Shown here piece by piece: positions 16,892 to 25,950 of a DNA stretch of 48,833 bases (position 1 is its first letter; each line of letters begins with the position of its first letter). The notes beneath the pieces were generated by a model. It saw nothing but the letters and a program-made list of their open reading frames with translations. It ran no database searches and had not been told where the DNA came from. The translations under genes were made by a program, and so were the position numbers. Source of the stretch: Verrucomicrobium sp. BvORR106. GTDB lineage: Bacteria > Verrucomicrobiota > Verrucomicrobiia > Verrucomicrobiales > Verrucomicrobiaceae. Location of the stretch: NCBI RefSeq assembly GCF_000739655.1, contig NZ_BATR01000185.1:1-48833 (forward strand), read 5' to 3'.

Positions 16892-19459
16892 TTATTTGGA
16901 CTGGAAGAGTTCGGTGCCCACCAGGGCGTGAATGAGGGAGCGCACGCCGTAGCCCTCGGCAGCGGTGTCTTGCAAGATCTGTTCCACCACGGCGCGATCC
17001 CCAAACCGTACCGGAGCACCCGTACCGTACGTGATGAGCTGTGAGGTGAGGTTCCGGGCAATCTGGACCTCATCCCTCACCAGCAACGCTTTCAGCCCCC
17101 GGATGTCCTTGAAGGCGCCGCCGCCATCGGGCAACTCCCCGCTGGCATCCACATTCTGGGCCGGATGAAAGGCAAAGCGCTGCCCGTTTTTCCCATAACC
17201 CGGAGGCGACTCCCCCTCTCCCATCGCGCGGTACTGCTCACGCCAGCCCCCCATCACGTCAAAGCTCTCCAGGGCAAAACCTGCGGGATCAATCTTCGTA
17301 TGGCAGAGCGCGCAGGACTGCTGCGCCCGGTGTTTCTCGAGCTGCTCGCGGATGGTATGCGCCCCGCGCGTGTCCGGCTCGATCGCCGGCACACTGGGCG
17401 GCGGGGGCGGCGGCACCTTGCCCACGATGCGCTCCATGATCCACACCCCGCGAACCACCGGGGAGGTGGTGGTGCCATTGGCCGTGACGGAGAGCACACT
17501 CGCCTGCGTCATCAAGCCACCCCGCACACTGTCCTTGGGCAAGGCCACCTTGCGCACCTTCACCCCCTCCACAAAGGGCAGTCCGTAGTGCCTGGCAAGC
17601 CGCTCATTCAGCATCGCAAAGTCAGAGTCGATCACCGTCCGGGCGGGCAGATTGCCCTTCAGCATCTCGGCAAAGAAGAGCTGCGTCTCCTGCGTGGCCG
17701 ATTCGATGAGCAAGTCATCCAGATAGTAGTCCGGGTACAGTTCCGCATCCGGCGAGGTCGCCCCCATCTTGCGCAGATCCAGCCAGTAGTTCAGAAACGC
17801 CTCCACAAACCGCCGGGACTTGGGATCGTTCAGCAGCCGGTCTGTCTGCTGGTACAGGACCTTGGAATCACTCAGATCCGCCTTGAGCAGCGCTTCATCC
17901 GGACCTGAGTTCCATAGGAAATAAGCCAGACGCGAGGCCAGTGCCCTCTGATCCAGTTTCCCGGGCTTCTCCTCCAGGCAGAAGAACTTGGGAGAGCACA
18001 GCACGGCGGTGTATCCCGCGAGCATCGCATTGGCAAAGTCGAGCCCCTCCCCACGCGCCTTCTGGATGATGCCCAGGAACATCTGCACATCCTCCTCGGC
18101 GACCGGCTGGCGGTACGCGCGATCGAGGAAACGACGCAACAGACGCTCCGCATCTTGCGGATCCTTGGGCTCCACCGTGAGGGGCGACTTGGCATCCTTC
18201 CGTTTCACCGGCAGGTTTTCAAAGAGCACCTTATGTCCCGCATCCGGCCAGGAACTCAGGATCGGCCCCTCCACCTCCATCCACTTGAAGACCACCCCTG
18301 GCTGCCCGTCTTTCTCCGCCAGCGGATTCCGCGGCGCGGGAGGACGGGAGCGGAAGAGGCGCACGGCATCCCACCGGATGGTTTCCCCTTTGAGCAGATA
18401 GGCATCGATCTCGCGCTCCGTCGGCTCCACCCCGACGTCAAAGCTGCCCTGCAACCGCAACAGTCGCGGAGGCGTCTCACTGTAGATCGTGACAGGTTCG
18501 GAACGGCGGCCCTTGGAAACAACATCCAGGTTCGGCTGCCACCAGGACTTCTCAGGCCCCGGCCCCACCCACACCGCATACGCGCTGAATCGAAGCTTGT
18601 AGCGCCCCGACTTGGGTGCTTTGAACGAGCTGAACTTGAGCTCGATCGGCTCATAGCTGCTGGCCACCACGCCGATGCCTTCCTCATCTCGAACCTTGGG
18701 ATCCGTCTCACCCGCTGTGGCAGGCGCTTTGCCCGCCCGCACATCCGGCTGCGGTGCATAGCCCAGCACCGGGAAGGTCGCGCGCACCGGGTTGCGATTG
18801 AACTCACTGAAAAACATCTTCTTCACCATCGACGGCTCTGAGCGGGCGTAGTAGCGCGCCGGCTTCGAAGATGGGCGCGACTGCTGATCCGCAATCACCT
18901 CCCGCAGCGCATAATCCGCCGCATTGAGATAGCGGGCCATCTGCACGTGGGAGACATCCAGCGCGTCCCCCACCTTGTTGAAGCGGTTCGCCTCACCATC
19001 CTCTGGCAGCTTGTCCCTGATCTGCAACCACGGCGCTTTCAGCAGGTCCCGTACGGTATTTTCGTACTCATACCGGTTCATGCGGCGCACCGTCGCCCGC
19101 CCGTCGGTCACAGCACGTTGAGAGTCAGACTCGATCAGCTTCGAGCCGAGCTGCCCCAGGAACCCCTTCAGTGCCGCCTCATCCGGCTGGCTCTTCCCCT
19201 TCGGCGGCATTTCCCCGGCCTCCACACGGTCAAAGACCTTCACCCACCGGGCATACGCCTTGGGATTCTTGAGATCAAACGCCAGCGCCGTCAGATCCAG
19301 GCTCCCTTTCTTCGTCTCCGCATCGTGGCAGTCAATGCAGCGGTTTTCGATCATGACCCGCACAGATTCAGGCGGAAGCGCAGCGCCAGACGCCCCACGC
19401 ACAAAGGCAGCAGGAGCGACGAGAAGGGTAAGAACAGGGAGGACGAATCGGCAGGACAT
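16892..19459 (-). CDS. Planctomycete-type cytochrome c with DUF1587/1592/1588/1585 domains
   Basis: An 855-residue secreted haem protein. The start is put at the ATG at 19459 because it gives a clean signal peptide (MSCRFVLPVLTLLVAPAAF); the open frame extends 73 codons further up without support. A haem-binding CxxCH motif (CIDCH) follows shortly after the signal. Next come the DUF1587 block (RRMNRYEYENTVRDLL), a carbohydrate-binding-like middle part, the DUF1592/1588 region (ASRLAYFLWNSGPDEALL; LMTQASVLSVTANGTTTSPV), and a C-terminal DUF1585 with a second CxxCH motif (CALCH). It is presumably periplasmic or surface-attached and redox-active; the substrate is unknown, though polysaccharide or sulfated-glycan breakdown has been suggested for such pairs. 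It is first in a two-gene operon with the DUF1552 gene. Confidence 0.9.
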   Translation of the reverse strand: MSCRFVLPVLTLLVAPAAFVRGASGAALPPESVRVMIENRCIDCHDAETKKGSLDLTALAFDLKNPKAYARWVKVFDRVEAGEMPPKGKSQPDEAALKGFLGQLGSKLIESDSQRAVTDGRATVRRMNRYEYENTVRDLLKAPWLQIRDKLPEDGEANRFNKVGDALDVSHVQMARYLNAADYALREVIADQQSRPSSKPARYYARSEPSMVKKMFFSEFNRNPVRATFPVLGYAPQPDVRAGKAPATAGETDPKVRDEEGIGVVASSYEPIELKFSSFKAPKSGRYKLRFSAYAVWVGPGPEKSWWQPNLDVVSKGRRSEPVTIYSETPPRLLRLQGSFDVGVEPTEREIDAYLLKGETIRWDAVRLFRSRPPAPRNPLAEKDGQPGVVFKWMEVEGPILSSWPDAGHKVLFENLPVKRKDAKSPLTVEPKDPQDAERLLRRFLDRAYRQPVAEEDVQMFLGIIQKARGEGLDFANAMLAGYTAVLCSPKFFCLEEKPGKLDQRALASRLAYFLWNSGPDEALLKADLSDSKVLYQQTDRLLNDPKSRRFVEAFLNYWLDLRKMGATSPDAELYPDYYLDDLLIESATQETQLFFAEMLKGNLPARTVIDSDFAMLNERLARHYGLPFVEGVKVRKVALPKDSVRGGLMTQASVLSVTANGTTTSPVVRGVWIMERIVGKVPPPPPPSVPAIEPDTRGAHTIREQLEKHRAQQSCALCHTKIDPAGFALESFDVMGGWREQYRAMGEGESPPGYGKNGQRFAFHPAQNVDASGELPDGGGAFKDIRGLKALLVRDEVQIARNLTSQLITYGTGAPVRFGDRAVVEQILQDTAAEGYGVRSLIHALVGTELFQSK

Positions 19460-19614
19460 GGAGCGGATGGCCAGAAGGTAACGGAGCGAAAACTGGCCCT
19501 CTGGCAGGGAATTCAGCGAGATGAATGCGCGCTCATCTGGTATGACAAGCTCGGGAAATAGAGTTTGGAGCAGCGAAGAAGCTCCACCAAACCCTCCCAA
19601 TTGCCCGCAGCAGG

Positions 19615-19643
19615 GTTGGAGTACCGTCCCGCATGCGGGACGG
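19615..19643 (+). repeat. GTTGGAGTWCC-hairpin repeat, copy 1
   Basis: Head GTTGGAGTACC followed by a perfect 20-bp palindrome (CCGTCCCGCATGCGGGACGG) at 19624-19643. It is the longest stem in this repeat family. It faces copy 2 in inverted orientation across about 95 nt. Confidence 0.75.
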
Positions 19644-19736
19644 CTCACTGTCCGGAGCGCGAGAATGCCTTCATCCAACTCGTGAGTTCAGGCGCCTCAA
19701 TTATCACGCTCCCGAGTACTTGTTCGCGTTCCAATA

Positions 19737-19762
19737 CGCCGCCTAAAGGCGGTACTCCAACC
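19737..19762 (-). repeat. GTTGGAGTWCC-hairpin repeat, copy 2
   Basis: Minus-strand copy: the stem CCGCCT-AA-AGGCGG at 19739-19752 is followed by the reversed head (GGTACTCCAAC). Together with copy 1 it forms an inverted pair of REPIN shape between the cytochrome and helicase operons. Confidence 0.75.
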
Positions 19763-19871
19763 CTGTTTCCGACCCTTCATCAACTTAGAACATCCACCTC
19801 GCTGCTCCAACTTCCCCCCAACTCCAGCAGCGCCACACCAACTCCAGAGTCCTGAGAACCTCCGCGCCGTG

Positions 19872-19895
19872 GTTGGAGTTCCGCCTTTAGGCGGG
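19872..19895 (+). repeat. GTTGGAGTWCC-hairpin repeat, copy 3
   Basis: Head GTTGGAGTTCC with the stem CCGCCTTTAGGCGG. The gap 19460-19931 holds three copies of this repeat and no gene that I can support. Confidence 0.75.
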
Positions 19896-19931
19896 TCAGT
19901 CACCAATACAAACCCTCGCGATTACGACACC

Positions 19932-22142
19932 TTACCTCGAACCACCCAGCATCCGCCCGGCAGCCTGCCGTGCTCCAGGAAGATCCAAGACCTCTCTGGC
20001 ATAGGCTTCCTGCAGTAGAGGAACCGCCACGTACTCATCAAATCGATCCCTCAAAAGCTCCACACCTCCCTCCAGCAGCATCTCTTCAGTGAATCCGCCA
20101 TCAGCGATTCTTTGGCAATGTTCCTTGAGCCCATCGACAGACAGCTTGGCGTAACTCAAACTGAAATCCTGCCTGCCAACCTTCAGCCCATCTATTTTTG
20201 CACAAAGCTCAAGCGTCAGCAGTACTCTCGTACCGGACCAGGGCAGCCAGTGAACCTCGTGGAGATCGGCCTTGAAATCGCAATCCGTCAACCGGGCTTC
20301 TTTGAAGCACTGCCGGGCCTGGACCAGCATTTGCGAGGCACCTTCATGAAGGTACGGAATTTCACCTTCCCCAGCCAGGGTCTCGCGCATCTTTGCCATG
20401 ACGACAGCATGAATAAGCCCCCCTCCACCCAGAAAGCGCGGCGGCTTCCAGCCCAGCGCAGGCACTACTAAAACACGTCGCTGCTCTCGGGATATTTGCA
20501 TGACTTTCCAACGCCTTCCTGCCAGGAGCATAAATTCCCCTTCTGCAGGGATGCTCTGTAGCGGCAGCACACCGATGGCGGATCCATCCCACTCCACAGA
20601 GTACTCAATGCGACTGGCGAACGCGGCATAGAAGTCACGACTCTCTACAATGCGCTCCCCAGCGGGCGCGAGAATCAGCTCTCCTGAAGGCACCTGCTCG
20701 ATGAGTTGATGAGAGGCCATCCCCTTCAACAACTGATACAACCGGTTTCGATCAATCCGGCGAAAGGCGCCTCGTAAGCAAAGTCGATCATGCAGCACAG
20801 TTGCCAAAGCACCCCCCGTCTGCTTCAGAATGCTAAACACCTGATGAATCGCCGTGCTGAAGTGAAAGCGGTCTAGCTCCGGCGGCTCAAGCCACCCCTC
20901 CCGGTACAGTTCAATCATCGCCGCGCTCCGGACGAGATTCGGGAAAAGCCTCTCTTCCAGGTGGGATCGATGGTCCAAAGGAAGGTCCAGCGTGTAAAGG
21001 CGGAGGATCTGGGGCTGCCCCTCCTCCCGCCCCGAACGTCCCAGACGCTGCACCATCGACGACACCGTCCAAGGGGGCCCCACCTGACCCACAGCCCTGA
21101 CAGCTCCGATGTCGATGCCCATTTCCAAGGTGCTCGTGCACAAGGCGGTCACAGGCCTGCCGCTCTTTAGTTTCACCTCCGCGTCCTCCCTGATCTCTTT
21201 GCTCAGCGATCCATGATGCAAAAGAAAAGGATTGTGAGGCCAGGACTCCTCCTTCTCCATTTGGTGAAGCTTGTCTGCCAGCAACTCTGAATCGCGACGG
21301 CTGTTACAAAAAACAAGATTGGTATCCGTCATGAAGCGACGGGCGAGGTCCGCCGCCACCTGGTTGAGCCCTCCAGTCCGCACGAGGGGAGCAGCAAGCT
21401 CTTTCTGCTCTGCATCTTCATCCGCAGACTCTTCATGCACCGATTCATAGTATGCCCTGAGCCCCACGTGCTTTTCTTTGGCCTGGCTTGCATCTTGCAA
21501 AAGCAGCACTTGACTGGGATCATCGGGATTCAGGAACCCCTTGGCCGAACCAAAGTCACCCAGCGTCGCTGACAGGCCAACAAGCCTTGGCCTGACGCCC
21601 GCCGCCACCTCCAATCTGGCCAGCAGACTGCGCAGATGGATTCCCCGCACATTATCCAGAAATGCATGCAGTTCATCAATGACAACAAAACCAAGGCGGC
21701 TGTAGAGGCCTGGCAGATCGCGGTCCATATTTACAAACTGACTCTCCAAAGACTCAGGCGTGATGAGCAACACCCCGCCCGGTTCTCTGCGCAGCCTGGC
21801 CTTGTGCGAGGCTCCCACGTCACCATGCCAACGGTGCACGGGAATTTCCGCCAGTTCGCACAGCCTCTCCAGCCGCATAAACTGATCATTGATCAGCGCT
21901 TTCAGGGGACTGATGTAGAGAGCTCGTACGCTTCCATGAGGTTCATCGGCCATTTCAGACAGGATCGGCAGGAAGGCCGCTTCCGTTTTACCACTGGCCG
22001 TGCTCGCCGCCAGAATCAGGTCCGCCTTGCTCTCGTGGACCGCCCGGATCGAGTTCTTTTGCAAAGGACGCAGCGAACTCCACCCCTCCCGGAAAATGGC
22101 TTCCTGGATTTTCCGATGGAGCTTGGCGAATGCTTCGTCCAT
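19932..22142 (-). CDS. Superfamily 2 DEAD/DEAH helicase, Lhr/BrxHI-like
   Basis: A 736-residue ATP-dependent helicase. Motif I is ASTASGKTEA (46-55), motif II is DELH at 156-159 in VVIDELHAF, motif III is LSATLGD (190-196) and motif VI is QRLGRSGRE (365-373), with CTSTLEMGIDIG as motif V. The DELH form and the C-terminal layout (a winged-helix region at about 400-520, then a beta-rich segment with AGRRWKVMQI) resemble Lhr-type helicases and the BrxHI helicase of type 2 BREX. It is last in a three-gene operon, 11 nt after the DUF2791 ATPase. The likely role is unwinding or translocating on nucleic acid together with that ATPase. It has no nuclease motif that I can see. Sure of the helicase, less sure of the subfamily. 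Confidence 0.88.
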   Translation of the reverse strand: MDEAFAKLHRKIQEAIFREGWSSLRPLQKNSIRAVHESKADLILAASTASGKTEAAFLPILSEMADEPHGSVRALYISPLKALINDQFMRLERLCELAEIPVHRWHGDVGASHKARLRREPGGVLLITPESLESQFVNMDRDLPGLYSRLGFVVIDELHAFLDNVRGIHLRSLLARLEVAAGVRPRLVGLSATLGDFGSAKGFLNPDDPSQVLLLQDASQAKEKHVGLRAYYESVHEESADEDAEQKELAAPLVRTGGLNQVAADLARRFMTDTNLVFCNSRRDSELLADKLHQMEKEESWPHNPFLLHHGSLSKEIREDAEVKLKSGRPVTALCTSTLEMGIDIGAVRAVGQVGPPWTVSSMVQRLGRSGREEGQPQILRLYTLDLPLDHRSHLEERLFPNLVRSAAMIELYREGWLEPPELDRFHFSTAIHQVFSILKQTGGALATVLHDRLCLRGAFRRIDRNRLYQLLKGMASHQLIEQVPSGELILAPAGERIVESRDFYAAFASRIEYSVEWDGSAIGVLPLQSIPAEGEFMLLAGRRWKVMQISREQRRVLVVPALGWKPPRFLGGGGLIHAVVMAKMRETLAGEGEIPYLHEGASQMLVQARQCFKEARLTDCDFKADLHEVHWLPWSGTRVLLTLELCAKIDGLKVGRQDFSLSYAKLSVDGLKEHCQRIADGGFTEEMLLEGGVELLRDRFDEYVAVPLLQEAYAREVLDLPGARQAAGRMLGGSR

Positions 22143-22153
22143 GACCAGTGAGG

Positions 22154-23494
22154 CTAGATCTTGAAGACGTCATCATCCAAATCCGCAGGAGGAGCCACTC
22201 CATTGGCCACCTCTTCTTCAGCGGACATGGGTGTGGCGGGCTTTTGCAGCCCCTTCCCGATCAATAGCAGATCCTGCCAGCTCTTGTCCGGATTCTGATC
22301 CAGAAGGTTCAAGGTGCCTACGAAGTAGCGAATCACGTCCCGCGGTGTTCGGAAAAACTCCGCACCCAACACGTCATTCGCACGATGCAGAGTGGCCTCA
22401 ATCCCCTCCGGGGACACCGCCACCTTCGCAGGGTCACCCGAGGCGTGCACCAGTGCAACGTTATGCAGCAGGACGTAGAGATCCTCTGGCGTCAGTGGCT
22501 TCAACCGAACGACCGGGCCCGCGAGGTCCAACAGGCCATGCTCGCCCGCAAGAGCGTTCTCCGCCAGTCGACTGCGCAAGGCTTCATAGCTAAACAGGCC
22601 TCGTCGCTTGTCCTCGAGGCACTCGTCTGTTCCGGCAAAGATGAAGCCAAGTCCGCGCACATTCCCCTGGAAGCAGTCGTTGATGAGTGTGAGAAGCGCC
22701 TCGTAGTTGGCCTGCCTGGCCCGGGAGTTGGGCAACCGGTGAGAAAGGACGACCATCTCATCCAGATTACAGACGAGGCCCGCGAAGCCTGCCTTCCGCA
22801 CAAACGCCGCCATCAACTTCAGGCTGTCATAGAAGTTCTCGTCATCAATGATCCTGCGCACGCCCAGATCCTGCTTCGCCTCGGTCTTCGTGGTGTACTC
22901 ACCCCTCAGCCAGCGCAATGCCGCAGCCTTAAGAGCATCATTGCCGTCGGTGTGGCCTCGATAGTAGGCCCGGACCGCCTCGGCGAACTCAAACCCGCCC
23001 ACCAGATTCTGCAGGTCTGAAAGATCAGCCATGATCCGCCTCTCCACATCCGCTGGGGTGCCTCCCGCGGGCAGCACTTTCTGCTGCACCTCAGTGATCC
23101 AAGCCGCCAGCACGGAAGGCAGGGCCCCACCATCAGGCTGGGCACGCGTCGCCATGTTGCGGATCAGCTCACTATAGAGCGCCCGTGATTCTCCACCAGA
23201 GGCATGGAGCCGCCTCTCCATGCTGAAGTCCGCCTGGGCGACCACGAGCTTCTTCTGCAGCGCCAGCGAGCGGACAAGGTTCAGGAAAAAACTCTTCCCG
23301 CTGCCAAACCGGCCCACCACGATACGAAAGGAGGATCCGTCATCCGCCACCCGCTCCAGATCCGACAGCAGGGCCGAGACCTCGGCCTTCCTGCCCACCT
23401 GGATGAGATGAAGCCCCTGCTTGGGCACCAACCCCGCTTGAAGTGACTGGAGAACGGCATCCCGTTCCCGGCGTCTGATAGGTAGCGTAGACAT
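22154..23494 (-). CDS. DUF2791 P-loop ATPase, BrxD-like
   Basis: A 446-residue ATPase. Walker A is GRFGSGKS at 61-68, preceded by FRIVVG. Walker B is GLVCNLDEM at about 239-247. A polar sensor strand, GFIFAGTDE, lies at 283-291. The long helical region between Walker A and B, with LRGEYTTKTEAKQDLGVRR and IDDENFYDSLKLMAAFVRKAGF, is characteristic of DUF2791, the family of the BREX ATP-binding protein BrxD. The N-terminus RRRERDAVLQSLQAGLVPKQ also fits. In BREX, BrxD is paired with the helicase BrxHI, as in this locus; here the third partner is a TerB-N/C protein. No transmembrane segment is seen. Middle gene of the operon, with gaps of 18 nt upstream and 11 nt downstream. Confidence 0.87.
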   Translation of the reverse strand: MSTLPIRRRERDAVLQSLQAGLVPKQGLHLIQVGRKAEVSALLSDLERVADDGSSFRIVVGRFGSGKSFFLNLVRSLALQKKLVVAQADFSMERRLHASGGESRALYSELIRNMATRAQPDGGALPSVLAAWITEVQQKVLPAGGTPADVERRIMADLSDLQNLVGGFEFAEAVRAYYRGHTDGNDALKAAALRWLRGEYTTKTEAKQDLGVRRIIDDENFYDSLKLMAAFVRKAGFAGLVCNLDEMVVLSHRLPNSRARQANYEALLTLINDCFQGNVRGLGFIFAGTDECLEDKRRGLFSYEALRSRLAENALAGEHGLLDLAGPVVRLKPLTPEDLYVLLHNVALVHASGDPAKVAVSPEGIEATLHRANDVLGAEFFRTPRDVIRYFVGTLNLLDQNPDKSWQDLLLIGKGLQKPATPMSAEEEVANGVAPPADLDDDVFKI

Positions 23495-23512
23495 GTTAGA
23501 TAGATTGAGGGA

Positions 23513-25684
23513 TTAAGCGGCGGATTGGAGCGGGATGGAGCGCGATATGCGCAAATGAGGCGGCAGCAGATCAAGGTAGACGCGGACAACGTCTGAGCGC
23601 TCCAACAGGAAGTCTCCAAGACACTCATCCGACCAGGAGTTGACCGCACTCAGAAGGTCATCCGGCATGAGCAAATGCTTGCTGGCGATCCGCTCAAACA
23701 CTTCACACGGCACCTCTTCCTGCCGGACCAGCTCACCGAGTGCTCCACGATAACGGCGATCCAATGTGAGCATCCACCCCTCATCTACGCGAACGCCTGC
23801 TTGGGCAGCAGGACTATGAGGAATCGCGCTTTTTTCCTCGACCATAGCCGCGGAGGACTCCTCTTCACTCATCACCTCTGCAAGCATGGTGATCACCTCA
23901 TGCGTCTCCTTCTTGAGCGCCTCGAGGCGATCCCTGTCCAGCTTCAATCCGGGCACAACTTGATTTGAACCAGCTTGCCGCGGAGGTATCGCCTCTCCAG
24001 CATCAGCAATGCCTGATGGAGGAACAACCACCACTTCTGAAAAGGCTTTATCTTTGCCGAGCAATTCGTCCAGCGTGCCCTCGGGAAGGGTCAGCAGTTT
24101 TTGGATGCGCCGCAGGACTTTGATCTCATCCGGCCCTATTTCGCCATCGGTGGCAGCCGTGTGCACCAGCCCGCGAAATACGTGACTGCGACTGCGGAGA
24201 GGAATGCTTCTTGCGATCTGAGGCAGAGCGCGCACCGCCAGATTGTAGTCGCGCCGCAACACAGCCTGCGTGGCCCGGAGGTGCTTCCAATCCCGCTCGG
24301 AGCGCAACTCATGCCCCACGTGACTTTCGAAGAGCTCGACTTCACGATCCGTCACGACGCCGTCGGCCGCAGCAAGCGCCGTGGCCAAAAACAGCAGACG
24401 GACGACGGCAGGGATCTGCGGCTCTGGCACCTCCCAGTGCCCCCTCGGATAGATGGCCACCTCCTGATCCCAAGAGAGCGCCACGCTGACAAAAGCAGGA
24501 TTGGGAGTCATGAACCAACCCACCGCGGCCAGTGATTCACCCAGCTTTGAAAGTTGTCCCACCGTGAGCTTGTCCCGCATGGGGATCTCGTGAATCGCAG
24601 CAATGTCGCCGACTGGCACCACAGGAAAGCTGTTCTCTGTCGGAGCTTCCGCCAGAAGTTCATTCATGGCCAAACGGACAGGGTGCTCATCCAAGTCCTG
24701 CAACGCTCCCGGCAACGCCTTCCAGGCAGCAACGGCGGCGGTGATGCCCTGTTTCTTGGAGCCCCTGGCCCGGCTAAATCCAGAAAGGTCCTGAACACAG
24801 GAGTTCCAGATCTCGGGCAGTTTCTTAAACTGTCGGCGCAACCCCAGCACGTTTGGAAAACGCCACTCCAATTGAGACAGACGTCTCTGCTGGATTGCCA
24901 GCTGCAACACCGCAGGGTTCGCAGGCTGGCAGGCCATCACCGCCTCCTGCTTTGCAGCCTGGAGCACGATGCCACCCGGATGCTGCTCCTCGAAGCGCTG
25001 ATGAAACAACTCCCAGAACTGCTCGCGCACCCGGGAGGTGACCGTGCTCCTCCGGGAGTTTTCATCAATGAGCGCCACCCGATACGCCACGGTCCAGTGC
25101 AGCGGCTCTCCCAGCTCATACAGATTTGCCAGGACCATCCTCATCCCATCGGCATCCGGCCTGTCACCATCGACCTGTAGGAGGTCAGGCCAGATGGAAC
25201 GGTAGAACGGAGCGCCCAGTCTCCATCCCCCCACGTGCAGCAGTTGCAGAAAATAGCTGCGAAGTGGGCAGGAAGCATCCGTGACCCCGTAGCGGTGCAT
25301 CAGCCGCATCACCTCATCCAAGATCGCCGGATCCGGGTCACCATCGATCAATATCCTTCTCTCCAACCCATAGAAGGCGAGCAGGACGTAACCCAGAGCC
25401 CGATCGGCCGGGTCCGCATCGTCCCGACCAGCCGCAATCCACTCAAGGTAGGCACGTCGCTGCCCAGGAGTGAGCTGTTCGTAGCTTGGGTGTTCACTCA
25501 GCTCCAGTGCCGATGGATCAGCCCTGCGAGAAACCTTGAGTTCCGTGTTCACCGCGGAGGGGTCCCCCGGCCAGGGCACAGCTCCTGCGTTGGAGTAAAA
25601 AAAGCCTGCACGGAATGTCAGACTCTCAAAGCTCACTGGTTGAGCAGGAGTGTTCCAAGTGAGGTTACCTTGTGAAGATTGCAT
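23513..25684 (-). CDS. TerB-N/TerB-C domain protein, first gene of a helicase-ATPase module
   Basis: A 723-residue protein. Residues about 60-230 match TerB-N: HPSYEQLTPGQRRAYLEW, an AAGR turn, then GYVLLAFYGLERRIL. A TerB-like acidic helical region lies around 430-545, with two AADGVVTDRE / ATDGEIGPDE repeats that look like metal- or partner-binding turns. The last 120 residues are TerB-C-like (LDRRYRGALGELVRQEEV; LMPDDLLSAVNSWSDECLG). TerB-N/TerB-C proteins are known from Ter-associated stress and DNA-processing gene clusters; automated names such as tellurite resistance are misleading here, as no terC, terD or terZ gene is present. It probably acts as a sensor or scaffold for the ATPase and helicase encoded next. 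The promoter should be within 25685-25870. Confidence 0.83.
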   Translation of the reverse strand: MQSSQGNLTWNTPAQPVSFESLTFRAGFFYSNAGAVPWPGDPSAVNTELKVSRRADPSALELSEHPSYEQLTPGQRRAYLEWIAAGRDDADPADRALGYVLLAFYGLERRILIDGDPDPAILDEVMRLMHRYGVTDASCPLRSYFLQLLHVGGWRLGAPFYRSIWPDLLQVDGDRPDADGMRMVLANLYELGEPLHWTVAYRVALIDENSRRSTVTSRVREQFWELFHQRFEEQHPGGIVLQAAKQEAVMACQPANPAVLQLAIQQRRLSQLEWRFPNVLGLRRQFKKLPEIWNSCVQDLSGFSRARGSKKQGITAAVAAWKALPGALQDLDEHPVRLAMNELLAEAPTENSFPVVPVGDIAAIHEIPMRDKLTVGQLSKLGESLAAVGWFMTPNPAFVSVALSWDQEVAIYPRGHWEVPEPQIPAVVRLLFLATALAAADGVVTDREVELFESHVGHELRSERDWKHLRATQAVLRRDYNLAVRALPQIARSIPLRSRSHVFRGLVHTAATDGEIGPDEIKVLRRIQKLLTLPEGTLDELLGKDKAFSEVVVVPPSGIADAGEAIPPRQAGSNQVVPGLKLDRDRLEALKKETHEVITMLAEVMSEEESSAAMVEEKSAIPHSPAAQAGVRVDEGWMLTLDRRYRGALGELVRQEEVPCEVFERIASKHLLMPDDLLSAVNSWSDECLGDFLLERSDVVRVYLDLLPPHLRISRSIPLQSAA

Positions 25685-25873
25685 GGACTGGTTGGCGACG
25701 GTTCCTGCGTTCGGGATCCAGACTTTCGCCCGGAATCTTACGGTAGCAGTTGCAAATTTTTGGCATCTGTCACCCGAAACCTTTGTCCATAGATCCGCTT
25801 TCCTTCCTCCAAAGGGTTACACACACTCTTGAAGACCACCGAGGGATAGAGCGTAAGCCCCCAGCACAGCTCA

Positions 25874-25908
25874 CAAAAAAACGCGCCCCCCTTGCGGAGG
25901 GCGCGTTT
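25874..25908 (-). terminator. Rho-independent terminator of ahcY
   Basis: On the minus strand, a GC-rich stem (AAACGCGCCCT / GGGGCGCGTTT, loop about 8 nt) runs straight into a run of seven Ts. It lies about 45 nt after the ahcY stop and is the first clear terminator downstream of metK, which supports a metK-ahcY transcript. Confidence 0.85.
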
Positions 25909-25950
25909 GAATTCTCGCATTTAGGCTTCACGCCCGAATCACCCGCTTAC

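Noticed and set aside
19932-25684. A full BREX or tellurite resistance locus
   Set aside because: Only the ATPase and helicase resemble BREX parts and only one protein has Ter-related domains; pglX, pglZ, brxC/pglY, terC and terD-type genes are absent from the window.
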